From NCBI GenBank assembly GCA_002696275.1, contig NZRO01000025.1:9062-63955 (forward strand): a DNA stretch of 54,894 nucleotides, given 5' to 3'. The translations under genes and the position numbers were made by a program. Position 1 is the first letter of the stretch. Every line of letters begins with the position of its first letter. Below are positions 45,134 through 54,500 of this stretch, piece after piece. This DNA is from Flavobacteriales bacterium. GTDB lineage: Bacteria > Bacteroidota > Bacteroidia > Flavobacteriales > BACL11. The notes under the pieces were generated by a model, which was given only the letters and a program-made list of their open reading frames with translations, was not told the DNA's origin and did not search any database.

Positions 45134-45165
45134 TTATTTTTGTAAAAAATTATTTTTGTAAAAAA
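45134..45165 (+). promoter_or_regulatory. Tandemly duplicated -7 promoter element before dusB
   Basis: A perfect 16-bp direct repeat (TTATTTTTGTAAAAAA, 45134-45149 and 45150-45165). Each copy contains TATTTTTG, an exact TAnnTTTG match at 45135-45142 and 45151-45158. The two copies end 24 and 8 nt before the dusB ATG, so two start sites 16 nt apart are predicted. Confidence 0.6.
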
Positions 45166-45166
45166 T

Positions 45167-46168
45167 ATGTCTGTAAAAATAGGAAATATAGATTTAGGAG
45201 ACTTCCCCCTTTTACTAGCTCCAATGGAAGATGTTAGTGACCCTCCATTTCGCGCACTTTGTAAGAAACATGGTGCAGATTTGATGTTTACAGAATTTAT
45301 TTCATCTGAGGGTTTAATTAGGGATGCGGATAAAAGTACTCAGAAGTTGGATATTTATGATTTTGAAAGACCTATCGGGATTCAAATTTTTGGAAATAAT
45401 ATTGAAAGTATGATGGAGGCTACTAGAATTTGTGAAAGAGCAAACCCAGAAATTATTGATATAAATTATGGATGTCCTGTAAAGAAAGTAGCGAATAAAG
45501 GTGCCGGAGCAGGAATTTTACGAGATATTCCAAAAATGGTAGAGATGACAAAACAAATTGTAAAATCTACAAAACTTCCTGTAACTGTAAAGACTAGATT
45601 GGGATGGGATGAAAACACAAAACATATAGTAGAGGTAGCAGAAAGGTTACAAGACGTGGGGATAAAAGCTATATCAATACATGGGAGAACTAGAAAGCAA
45701 ATGTATAAAGGAGCTGCAGATTGGACACTTATTAAAGCGGTAAAAAACAACCCTAGAATACATATTCCTGTTTTTGGAAATGGTGATGTTGACTCTCCTG
45801 AGAAAGCAAAGTTAATGAAAGATGAATTTGGATTAGATGGAGCTATGATTGGGAGAGCCTCTATAGGTAACCCTTGGATTTTTAATGAAATCAAACACTT
45901 TTTGAAAACTGGAAAATACTTAGATAGACCAAGCATGACTGAAAGAGTAGAAGCTTGTAAACAACACCTTAAACACTCTATTCAGTGGAAAGGAGATATT
46001 TTAGGAATTGCAGAAATGAAGCGTCATTACACCAATTATTTTAAAGGAATCATAAATTTCAAACCCTATAGAATTAAAATGGTAACTTCTGATTCTCAGC
46101 GAGAAATAGAAGACACTTTAGATGAAGTTGCAATAAAGTTTAAAGAGTATCAATTCCTAAGGCCTTAA
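45167..46168 (+). CDS. dusB: tRNA-dihydrouridine synthase
   Basis: Reduces uridine to dihydrouridine in tRNA D-loops using FMN and NADPH. 333 aa. Motifs: LLLAPMEDVSDPPFRALCKK, IDINYGCPVKKVANKGAGAG with catalytic Cys103, LPVTVKTRLGWDENTKH, SIHGRTRKQMYKGAADWTLI and GAMIGRASIGNPWIF. The overall pattern fits the DusB clade. The ATG follows the duplicated promoter element by 8 nt. The 3' end overlaps the convergent permease gene by 12 bp. Confidence 0.94.
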   Translation: MSVKIGNIDLGDFPLLLAPMEDVSDPPFRALCKKHGADLMFTEFISSEGLIRDADKSTQKLDIYDFERPIGIQIFGNNIESMMEATRICERANPEIIDINYGCPVKKVANKGAGAGILRDIPKMVEMTKQIVKSTKLPVTVKTRLGWDENTKHIVEVAERLQDVGIKAISIHGRTRKQMYKGAADWTLIKAVKNNPRIHIPVFGNGDVDSPEKAKLMKDEFGLDGAMIGRASIGNPWIFNEIKHFLKTGKYLDRPSMTERVEACKQHLKHSIQWKGDILGIAEMKRHYTNYFKGIINFKPYRIKMVTSDSQREIEDTLDEVAIKFKEYQFLRP

Positions 46169-47371
46169 AAATCTATCTGTCAAAACTTTAGAGGGAAAAT
46201 AAGATGTTATTAATCCAATTATTATCACTATTAATTCTACAATAATAACATCTATCATATCTAATTTTACAGGATAAAAATTAACCACAAAATTTCCTTG
46301 CATAGGAATAAGTCCAAAATGTTGCTGTAATAAGGAAAATAAGACACCTATAGATAATCCAATTAAACTTCCAATTAATACCCCAAGAAAGCCTTTCATA
46401 AAAAATATATTTATGATTTGTTTTCTGTTAGAACCTAATTTCCAAAATGTCGTAATGTCATTTTTTTTATCAATCATCAACATGCTTAATGAACTGATTA
46501 TATTAAAACTTGCTATAATTAATATGAAGGTAAGTATTATAAATACCGCTAGCTTTTCCGAGTTTAATAGCTTGTATAAAAATTGATGTTGTTCTATTCT
46601 TGTTTTTATTATAAAGTCTTCACCTAATATCTGTTGTAATTTAAGTTTAAGTTCATCCATATCCTTTTCATTTTTCAACAAAATCTCCAAAGAAGAAGCT
46701 TCTCCTTCTCTATCTAATAATTTCTGAACTCTTTTCAAAGGAGAAACAGAATACTTATTATCATATTCTGACTGTACTGAAAACATGCCTATTGGCGTAA
46801 AAACTGACCTTTCAATATCTGAACTATCTCTAATATATTTTGACTCTTTTTCTGGAACCGTTACTACTATTTTACTGAATATATTATTTAAATCTACAGA
46901 AAGATTATTCATTACTCCAGCTCCTAAGACTAAAACATCATTTTCTTTATATAAATCATCATAAAAATAACCTCCTAATTTTAGCAAACTATCTATTTCA
47001 ACAATCTCATCAAAAGAATCATCTACTCCTTTTAGTTCAACAATCACCTCATTATTCTTGTGTTCCATCAGTACTCTTTCAGTAAGAGTAAAAGAATAAT
47101 TCTCAATTTCTTCTATATCCAAAATTTTATCCTTAACATCATTTGTTGTGAATGTTTTTGACTGAGAGGAATATACTTTTAGATGAGGGTCAAAAGAATT
47201 ATACATTTCGAGTACTATCTGTTCAAAACCATTAAATACTGATAATACTATAACTAAAGCAGCTGTTCCAATTGCTATTCCTAGTAAAGAAATATATGAA
47301 ATAATGTTAACAATATTCGTTCTCTTACTAGAAAAGGAATATCTTTTAGCTATAAAATACGGAAAATTCAT
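46157..47371 (-). CDS. LolC/LolE-like lipoprotein-releasing ABC permease (FtsX family)
   Basis: A 404-aa inner-membrane permease. The first helix (YISLLGIAIGTAALVIVLSV at about 27-46) is followed by a periplasmic MacB-PCD-like domain (about 50-270) and three C-terminal helices (FIILTFILIIASFNIISSLS, GFLGVLIGSLIGLSIGVLFS, VIIVELIVIIIGLITSYF). This 1+3 topology and the opening FPYFIAKRYSFSSKRTNIVN fit LolC/E proteins that extract lipoproteins for delivery to the outer membrane with LolD ATPase. LolD is not adjacent. It follows rbfA by 9 nt, a common order in this phylum. Confidence 0.9.
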   Translation of the reverse strand: MNFPYFIAKRYSFSSKRTNIVNIISYISLLGIAIGTAALVIVLSVFNGFEQIVLEMYNSFDPHLKVYSSQSKTFTTNDVKDKILDIEEIENYSFTLTERVLMEHKNNEVIVELKGVDDSFDEIVEIDSLLKLGGYFYDDLYKENDVLVLGAGVMNNLSVDLNNIFSKIVVTVPEKESKYIRDSSDIERSVFTPIGMFSVQSEYDNKYSVSPLKRVQKLLDREGEASSLEILLKNEKDMDELKLKLQQILGEDFIIKTRIEQHQFLYKLLNSEKLAVFIILTFILIIASFNIISSLSMLMIDKKNDITTFWKLGSNRKQIINIFFMKGFLGVLIGSLIGLSIGVLFSLLQQHFGLIPMQGNFVVNFYPVKLDMIDVIIVELIVIIIGLITSYFPSKVLTDRFLRP

Positions 47372-47380
47372 TGTTATAAT

Positions 47381-47719
47381 TTATTGCTTTAACAATCTAT
47401 CAATTTCTTCAGCATATTCTGCGGAATCATCAATGTAAAAAATTAACTCTGGTATAATTCTTAGCTGATGTCTACAGCTCTTCGCTAGTAAAATTCTAAA
47501 TAACTTTTTATTTTCATTTAAAACACCAAGAGCTTCATCTGGACTAACTACCGGGAAAATACTTAAAAATACTTTTGATACAGACAGGTCTGCTGATATC
47601 CTAACTCGTGTCACCGTAACTAAAATATTTCCTAAATATTGATGAGCTTCTTTCTGAAAAATCAGAGCCAACTCTTTCTGTATAAGTTTAGATACTTTCT
47701 TTTGTCTTGTAGTTTCCAT
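47381..47719 (-). CDS. rbfA: Ribosome-binding factor A
   Basis: A 112-aa KH-like 30S maturation factor. Signatures: RQKKVSKLIQKELALIF, LVTVTRVRISADLSVSKVFL, and RHQLRIIPELIFYIDDSAEY. A perfect -7 element ends 4 nt before the ATG (spacer CAGT), suggesting a leaderless mRNA. Its promoter region is back-to-back with that of the ABC exporter. Confidence 0.95.
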   Translation of the reverse strand: METTRQKKVSKLIQKELALIFQKEAHQYLGNILVTVTRVRISADLSVSKVFLSIFPVVSPDEALGVLNENKKLFRILLAKSCRHQLRIIPELIFYIDDSAEYAEEIDRLLKQ

Positions 47720-47723
47720 ACTG

Positions 47724-47731
47724 CAAAGATA
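47724..47731 (-). promoter_or_regulatory. -7 promoter element 4 nt before rbfA
   Basis: Minus strand TATCTTTG then CAGT then ATG; exact TAnnTTTG match with the same 4-nt CAGT spacer as tatD. Confidence 0.6.
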
Positions 47732-47752
47732 CCTTTTCTATTTTCTTATCGT

Positions 47753-47760
47753 TACATTTG
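47753..47760 (+). promoter_or_regulatory. -7 promoter element 5 nt before the ABC exporter gene
   Basis: TACATTTG then CAGAG then ATG; exact TAnnTTTG match. Only 21 bp separate it from the opposing rbfA element. Confidence 0.6.
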
Positions 47761-47765
47761 CAGAG

Positions 47766-49589
47766 ATGAAAGATTTTTTGAGAATATTAAAATATACTAA
47801 ATCATATTATTTATATGCTATTTTAAATATAGTTTTTAATATTCTTACCGTTCTTTTTTCTTTGGTATCACTTACAATGGTAATTCCTTTTTTAGGATTA
47901 CTTTTTGGCACTATACAAGTTGATGATATAAAACCTGAGGGGTTTTATTTGACTCCAGAATCATTAAAAGATCATTTGTATTATGAAATAAATTTAATAA
48001 TTCAATCTGGGGAGAAAGAAGATGCATTATTCTTTATCTGTGTCCTTATTCTTACAACATTTTTCCTTAGAAATCTATTTCGATACCTTTCATTATATTT
48101 TCTAACTCCTATACGAAATGGTGTTGTACATGATTTGAGAAGTAGTTTACACAAAAAAGTTATCTCTTTGCCTATTGGTTTTTTTACTGAAAAAAGGAGA
48201 GGAGATATAACCTCAAGAATGACAACTGATTTAGTAGAAATTGAATGGTCAATTATGAGTTCCTTGGAAATGATCTTTCGTGATCCTTTACAAATAATTG
48301 TGTATCTAATTACACTTATTTTATTAAGTCCACAACTAACTCTTTTTGTAGTAATCTTGTTTCCAATTACAGGCTTTATAATTGCTAAAATTGGAAAAAG
48401 TTTAAAAAAATCCTCTGAGAAAAGCCAACAAAAAATGGCTGATCTTTTATCAATTCTTGATGAGAATATTGGGGGGTTAAAAGTTATTAAACTGTTTAAT
48501 ACAGAAAAAAATGCTCGAAAAAAGTTTGATAAAGAAAGCAATCAATATAAGAATTTAATGACTTCTCTATTACGAAAAAAAGATATGTCATCTCCTATGA
48601 GCGAATTCTTAAGCACTATAATTATGGTGGTAGTAATGTGGTTTGGAGGAAAGCTCGTTTTAGGAGGAGATTCTGCTCTAAAACCAGAGGAATTTATTGG
48701 ATATATTTTAATCTTTTCACAAATAATCCCTCCCGCAAAATCATTTACAACTGCTTATTATAGATTACAAAAAGGAGCGGCAGCATCTGCTAGGGTTTAT
48801 GAATTGATGGATGCTGAAAATAATATAACCGATTCGAAAAATCCTATTTCGGTAAATAAAATAGAAAAAGGAATAAGTATACAAAATGTTAGTTTTAAAT
48901 ATGAGAATTCTACAATCCTAAATAAAATTAGCTTTAATATTCCAAAAGGACAAACTGTTGCCATTGTTGGGAAATCAGGTAGTGGAAAATCTACTATAGC
49001 AGATTTGTGCGCTCGTTTTTATGACATTACGACAGGGGAAATCTGTATTGATGACATCAACATAAAAGATATTAGAGTATTTGATTTAAGAAAACTTATG
49101 GGAGTTGTATTTCAGGATTCTATTCTATTTAACGATACTATCTATAACAATATACTGATAGGCAATCCTAGAGCAAGCAAGGAAGAGGTTTTGGAAGCTT
49201 CAAGAATCGCTAATGCTGAAGAGTTTATCTTAGAAAGCAAAAATGGTTACGAAACAAATATTGGTGAAAGAGGAAATAAACTTTCTGGAGGACAAAAGCA
49301 AAGAATAAGTATTGCAAGAGCTATTCTTAAAAATCCTGAATTCTTAATTTTAGATGAAGCAACATCCTCTTTAGACACACAATCTGAAAAATTAGTGCAA
49401 AATGCATTATCTAATTTAATGAAAAAACGAACAACATTAGTTATAGCTCACAGACTTTCTACTATAATAGACGCAGACGAGATAATAGTTTTAAATGAAG
49501 GAAATATTATAGAAAGAGGAAGTCACTCTGACTTAATAAAACTAAATGGTCATTACAAACAACTGATAGATTTACAGACTATCTGTTAA
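47766..49589 (+). CDS. msbA: MsbA-like ABC exporter (fused membrane and ATPase domains)
   Basis: A 607-aa half-transporter. Residues 1 to about 330 form the six-helix exporter domain (first helix YYLYAILNIVFNILTVLFSL; coupling region VISLPIGFFTEKRRGDITSR). From about 365 the ATPase domain has Walker A GKSGSGKSTI, the Q-loop in GVVFQDSILFNDTI, signature NKLSGGQKQRISIARAIL, Walker B FLILDEATSSLD and the switch histidine in VIAHRLSTI. It probably flips lipid A-core or another lipid; members of this family also export peptides or drugs, so the symbol is tentative. The stop codon overlaps that of hflX in a 4-bp TTAA. Confidence 0.9.
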   Translation: MKDFLRILKYTKSYYLYAILNIVFNILTVLFSLVSLTMVIPFLGLLFGTIQVDDIKPEGFYLTPESLKDHLYYEINLIIQSGEKEDALFFICVLILTTFFLRNLFRYLSLYFLTPIRNGVVHDLRSSLHKKVISLPIGFFTEKRRGDITSRMTTDLVEIEWSIMSSLEMIFRDPLQIIVYLITLILLSPQLTLFVVILFPITGFIIAKIGKSLKKSSEKSQQKMADLLSILDENIGGLKVIKLFNTEKNARKKFDKESNQYKNLMTSLLRKKDMSSPMSEFLSTIIMVVVMWFGGKLVLGGDSALKPEEFIGYILIFSQIIPPAKSFTTAYYRLQKGAAASARVYELMDAENNITDSKNPISVNKIEKGISIQNVSFKYENSTILNKISFNIPKGQTVAIVGKSGSGKSTIADLCARFYDITTGEICIDDINIKDIRVFDLRKLMGVVFQDSILFNDTIYNNILIGNPRASKEEVLEASRIANAEEFILESKNGYETNIGERGNKLSGGQKQRISIARAILKNPEFLILDEATSSLDTQSEKLVQNALSNLMKKRTTLVIAHRLSTIIDADEIIVLNEGNIIERGSHSDLIKLNGHYKQLIDLQTIC

Positions 49590-50752
49590 TACAAGAAATT
49601 GTTATACGGATATCTTTTTACGTGTAACTCTTTTATTCGTTCATACATTAAAGACCTTAACTCCTCAAAATGCGTTTTATTTAACGCAGAAATAAAAATT
49701 GCATCATTATTTGATTTAGCCATCCAGGTTTTTTTCAAATCTGCAAGTGAGATATTTTCTTTTGTGACAGGGGTTAAATCATCCTCTTCTTTTGGTGTGA
49801 ATGTATATTGATCAATCTTATTAAAAACAATTAAGGATGGAATATGTGAGGATCCAATTTCTGCTATTGTTTTTTCTACAACCTGAATATGATCTTCAAA
49901 AGAATTGTTTGAAATATCTACTACATGCAATAACAAATCAGACTCTCTCACCTCATCTAAAGTTGACTTAAAAGATTCTACAAGTTGATGAGGAAGCTTT
50001 CGAATAAATCCAACAGTATCTGCAAGCAGGAAGGGAAGATTTTGAAAAACTACTTTTCTTACAGTCGTATCCAGCGTTGCAAACAACTTGTTTTCAGCAA
50101 ATATATCTGACTTGCTTAAACTATTCATTAAAGTAGATTTTCCAGCATTTGTATATCCAACTAAAGCAACTCTAATCAGATGTTCTCTTCTTTGTCTTTG
50201 AGTAAATCCTTGCTTATCAATTTTTACCATTTTCTTTTTTAAAAGAGATATCTTGTCTTTAATAATCCTTCTATCTGTTTCGATTTGTGTTTCTCCAGGA
50301 CCTCTCATTCCAATACCTCCTTTCTGTCTTTCTAAGTGAGTCCACATTCTGGTTAGTCGTGGTAATAAATATTGATATTGAGCCAATTCAACTTGAGTAC
50401 GAGCCTTTGCAGTTTTAGCTCTTGATGCAAAAATGTCAAGAATTAAATTGCTTCTGTCTAGAATCTTACATTTGTAAATCCTCTCTACATTTCTAAGCTG
50501 TGAAGCTGAGAGATCATCATCAAAGATGATCATATCAATTTCATTTTCTTCTACAAAGTCACGAACTTGATCTGTTTTTCCCTTTCCTAAAAAAGTTTTA
50601 TTGTCTGGCTTGGGTAATTTCTGAGTAAATTGTTTTACTGTTATTGCACCGGCTGTTCTAGCTAAAAAATCTAGTTCTAATAAATATTCACTTACGAGAT
50701 CCTCGGTTACTTCGGGTGTGATTAGCCCTATTAAAACCGCTCTTTCAGGCAT
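49586..50752 (-). CDS. hflX: GTPase HflX
   Basis: A 388-aa ribosome-associated GTPase that splits or rescues stalled ribosomes under stress in other bacteria. The N-terminal HflX domain carries TFLGKGKTDQVRDFV and the glycine-rich GMRGPGETQIETDRR at about 150. The G domain has VALVGYTNAGKSTLMNSL (G1), LLADTVGFIRKLPHQLVESF (G3) and VFNKIDQY (G4). It lies 6 nt after the 164-aa membrane protein gene on the same strand. Confidence 0.95.
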   Translation of the reverse strand: MPERAVLIGLITPEVTEDLVSEYLLELDFLARTAGAITVKQFTQKLPKPDNKTFLGKGKTDQVRDFVEENEIDMIIFDDDLSASQLRNVERIYKCKILDRSNLILDIFASRAKTAKARTQVELAQYQYLLPRLTRMWTHLERQKGGIGMRGPGETQIETDRRIIKDKISLLKKKMVKIDKQGFTQRQRREHLIRVALVGYTNAGKSTLMNSLSKSDIFAENKLFATLDTTVRKVVFQNLPFLLADTVGFIRKLPHQLVESFKSTLDEVRESDLLLHVVDISNNSFEDHIQVVEKTIAEIGSSHIPSLIVFNKIDQYTFTPKEEDDLTPVTKENISLADLKKTWMAKSNNDAIFISALNKTHFEELRSLMYERIKELHVKRYPYNNFLY

Positions 50753-50758
50753 ATAGTA

Positions 50759-51253
50759 TTATTTCTTTCTTGCTTCAATGAAACTTTTGACAAAAGTAAT
50801 CATTGCTATTACTGAGGTCAAAACCATTAAGGATACTCTAAAGACTCCAAGGTTTCGTCCCTCTTCTATCGCAGACATTAATGGTTTTGATAATCCGCCT
50901 ATAGCTATTAAGGTAATCACAACTGCAATATGAGATATAACTTTCCTTTTTTTAAGTTGTTTCTTAACCATTAATTCGGCATGTATTGGCAGGAATTCTT
51001 CATATGAAATATTCTCACCTTTTGCTAGCTTATATGCAAGCCAATGTGCTTTTAGTTCTTGCTCTGATTTAGTCTTGGACTTTTTTATTAATCCATAATG
51101 ACATAATAATAATATAACTCCCAAAAAGAGAGGGATAAGAGCTGTTATTGATTGGTCCGGCTTTTCAACTGTACCTTCATAAGTAAGGTAAGACCATAAA
51201 GGCATCAATATTAATGTTATACTATTTATTAAATTAGCTTGAGATGTTTTCAT
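50759..51253 (-). CDS. Four-helix membrane protein, function unknown
   Basis: A 164-aa protein with two N-terminal helices (LINSITLILMPLWSYLTY and LIPLFLGVILLLCHYGLI), a charged central segment of about 45 residues (KSKTKSEQELKAHWLAYKLA), and two C-terminal helices (VISHIAVVITLIAIGGLS and GVFRVSLMVLTSVIAMITFV). It ends in basic residues. Weak resemblance in layout to TMEM14-like proteins, but I cannot support a family call. It has its own -7 element 9 nt upstream and runs straight into hflX, so both may be expressed together. Confidence 0.8.
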   Translation of the reverse strand: MKTSQANLINSITLILMPLWSYLTYEGTVEKPDQSITALIPLFLGVILLLCHYGLIKKSKTKSEQELKAHWLAYKLAKGENISYEEFLPIHAELMVKKQLKKRKVISHIAVVITLIAIGGLSKPLMSAIEEGRNLGVFRVSLMVLTSVIAMITFVKSFIEARKK

Positions 51254-51262
51254 TTTTTTTTA

Positions 51263-51270
51263 CAAAATTA
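51263..51270 (-). promoter_or_regulatory. -7 promoter element for the 164-aa gene and hflX
   Basis: Minus strand TAATTTTG followed by T and an A-run; exact TAnnTTTG match with a 9-nt gap to the ATG. Confidence 0.55.
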
Positions 51271-51282
51271 TTAAAAATTAAT

Positions 51283-51483
51283 TTACCAATTAAAAATCGG
51301 CTTACCAATTAAATAAGGAATTAATATATATATAATTGAATCTCTAATTAAATAAAACATAAAAAAATAAAAAACAAACTTCCATCCTTTTTCCTTAATA
51401 AGACCTTTGAATCCAGAATCTCTATATATCTGTACACTGTCAGAAATAAATTTTGGGGTAATATATGAAAGTAGTTTTCTCAA
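51283..51483 (-). CDS. Small conserved-looking membrane protein, 66 aa, TTG start
   Basis: Frame LRKLLSYITPKFISDSVQIY followed by a basic amphipathic region (GFKGLIKEKGWKF) and one long hydrophobic segment (VFYFFMFYLIRDSIIYILIP) that could be one or two short helices. An in-frame stop lies just upstream, so TTG at 51481-51483 is the only start for the full product; no ATG, GTG or further TTG codon precedes the hydrophobic segment. A -7 element 14 nt upstream of the TTG supports it. Expressed as the first gene of the string with the 164-aa protein and hflX. Family unknown to me. Confidence 0.65.
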   Translation of the reverse strand: MRKLLSYITPKFISDSVQIYRDSGFKGLIKEKGWKFVFYFFMFYLIRDSIIYILIPYLIGKPIFNW

Positions 51484-51497
51484 TTTTTTATTTCATG

Positions 51498-51505
51498 CAA
51501 AATTA
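51498..51505 (-). promoter_or_regulatory. -7 promoter element for the 66-aa membrane protein
   Basis: Minus strand TAATTTTG followed by CATG; exact TAnnTTTG match, 14 nt before the proposed TTG start. Confidence 0.5.
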
Positions 51506-51557
51506 CAAATATTAGTTAGTTAATTTTTGGTAAATTGTGCTTTTAAATTTTTAAACT

Positions 51558-54500
51558 ATGAAGTTATTTAAAACCTTTTTAATACTCATTTTTTCAACAC
51601 CTATATTTTCTCAGGATAGCTTCCCAGAAAATGGAGTAAAATCAACTTTTTCTCCTATATATGCTTTCACAAATGCTCATATTATTATATCCTATGATAA
51701 GGAAATTTTAAACGGCACATTACTTATACAAGATGATAAAATATTAGCGGTTGATAGTATTATTGACATACCAAAAGGAGCTATTGTTGCAGATTTAAAG
51801 GGAGACTTCATATATCCTTCTTTTATCGATTTGTATTCAAACTACGGGCTAGTTCCTCGCGAAAAAGGAGAATATAGTTATCGTCCACAGTATGAAAGTA
51901 AAAAAGAAGGAGCTTATCATTGGAATGAATCAATTCATCCAGAAATAAGTGCTGCTGATGGATTTACATATAATAAAAAACAAAATAAAAATTATTTAAA
52001 TTCTGGTTTTGGGGTAGTTTTAACACACCATCAAGATGGTATAGCTAGAGGAACAGGGTGTTTAGTTTCCTTGTCTGATGAGATGGAACAAAAAAGTATC
52101 CTCTTGGAAAAATCTGCTTCATTTTTTTCATTTAAAAAGGGAGTTTCTAATCAGAGATATCCGACATCTTTGATGGGAAGCGTAGCTCTTTTAAAACAAC
52201 TTTTTTTAGACGCTTACTGGCACCAGAATACTAATAAAACAACTAATATATCTTTCAATGCATTTAATGATCAAATAAATTTACCTCATATTTTTGAGTC
52301 TAATATAGTAACAGACTACAACAGGATTTATAAAATATCCGATGAATTTGAGATTAATTTTATCGTAAAAGGAAATGGAAAAGAATATCAAAGAATTGAA
52401 GAGTTGAAATCCTATGATTTTTCAATAATACTACCATTAAATTTCCCTTTAAAATATGAAATCAAAAATCCTGAAGAAAGTGATATAATTACTCTCTCCA
52501 AATTAAAGCATTGGGAAACAGCTCCATTTAACCCTAGGATTTTGTCGCAAAATTCTATTGAATTTTGTTTCACAATGTCTGATTTAGAAGATCCTAAAGA
52601 TTTTATAAACAATCTTAGAAAAACAATTGAAAAAGGGCTTCCAAAAAAAGATGCTCTACGCGCATTAACTCTCACACCAGCAAAATTGGTTGGAGCTGAC
52701 AATATGCTAGGAACTTTAGAAAAAGGAAAAAAAGCAAACTTTATTATATGTAGCTCCGACATTTTTGAAGAGGGAAAAATTTATGAAAATTGGATAAATG
52801 GAATACAAAATATAATAAATGAAAAAAACAATATTGATATTAGAGGACACTATACTTTTAAGTCTGAAAATGAAACTAAAAAGATTTTAATTTCAGGTTC
52901 TATTAATAAACCTAAAATGGAAGAGATAATCTCTGATACAACATCAGTGTCTTATGAAATTACAAAACATGACAATAACATAGTTTTTAACACACTAAAC
53001 ATTTCCAAAAGAGCTTCTGCAGATTTTATAGATGGGGAATTTAAAGGTAAATATCAAAATTTGAAAGGAGAAAATATTGAATTTACCATGCATAGAGACT
53101 CTTTAATTACAGAAAATAAAAAGGACTTTATAATAGAATATGATACTGTTATTCCTGCGATTTGGACTCCAAACAAATCTTACGGAAATGCATACGAAAT
53201 AGTATCAGTACCAACTATTATTAAAAATGCAACTATTTGGACTAATGAAAAGGAAGGTATTTTACAAAATACAGATCTAGCAATCAACGATGGGAAAATT
53301 ATTGCTATTGGCAAAGATCTCACAATAGAAATGATATTTCCAAAATCAAAAATTCAAGTACAAATTATAGATGGTAAAAACAAACATGTTACTTGTGGAA
53401 TTATTGATGAACATTCTCATATCGCAATCAGCAGAGGGGTTAATGAGAGCAGTCAATCCGTAACCGCTGAGGTAAGTATTGGAGATGTAATAAATCCAAA
53501 TGACCATAATATTTATCGTCAACTATCGGGTGGGGTTACCGCAGTTCAGTTATTACACGGATCTGCTAATCCTATTGGTGGTCAGTCAGCACTTATTAAA
53601 TTAAGATGGGGAAGTTCCGCAGAAGAGATGAAAATAGATGGAGCAGACGGATTCATAAAATTTGCTTTAGGAGAAAATGTGAAACAATCTAATTGGGGAA
53701 GTTTTAATACCACACGTTTTCCTCAAACTAGAATGGGGGTGGAACAAGTTTTTTATAATGCGTTTTATAGAGCAAGAGCATATGAAAAAAAATGGAAAGA
53801 TTATAAATCTTTACCAATATCTAAAAGAAGAAAAACAAATCCTCCAAGAGAAGATTTGGAGTTAAATACATTGGTAGAAATTTTAAATTCTGAAAGATTT
53901 ATTACGTGTCATTCATACATTCAATCTGAGATAAATATGTTAATGCATGTGGCGGATTCAATGGATTTTACCATTAACACCTTTACTCATATTTTAGAAG
54001 GGTATAAACTTACAAACGAGTTGAAAGAACATGGAGCTGGAGCAAGCACCTTCTCTGATTGGTGGGCTTATAAGTTTGAAGTAAATGACGCTATTCCATA
54101 CAACGCTACTATCCTAAATAATAAAGGAGTAGTAACTGCAATTAATTCGGATGATGCAGAAATGGGAAGAAGATTAAATCAGGAAGCTGCAAAAGCGGTA
54201 AAATATGGAGGAACAACTGAAGAAGATGCTTGGAAAATGGTAACATTAAATCCCGCAAAACTTCTACATCTTGATAATAAAATGGGGAGCATTAAAATTG
54301 GAAAAGATGCAGATATAGTAATTTGGGACGGAAATCCTCTTTCTATTTATACAAAAGTGGAACAAACATATGTAGATGGAAGGTTATTATTTGATAAAGA
54401 TAAAAATGACAAACTGATGGAAAGGGATAGAAAAGAAAAAATGAGAATTATTAATAAAATGATTAATGGGAATACTGATGAAAAATCTCAAAAAGTAGAA

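Noticed and set aside
45466-45936. 156-aa minus-strand ORF within dusB
   Set aside because: Antisense shadow of dusB, whose catalytic motifs are intact in the plus frame.
48002-48541. 179-aa minus-strand ORF within the ABC exporter gene
   Set aside because: Antisense shadow of a clearly conserved coding frame; low-complexity, no domain, no promoter element.
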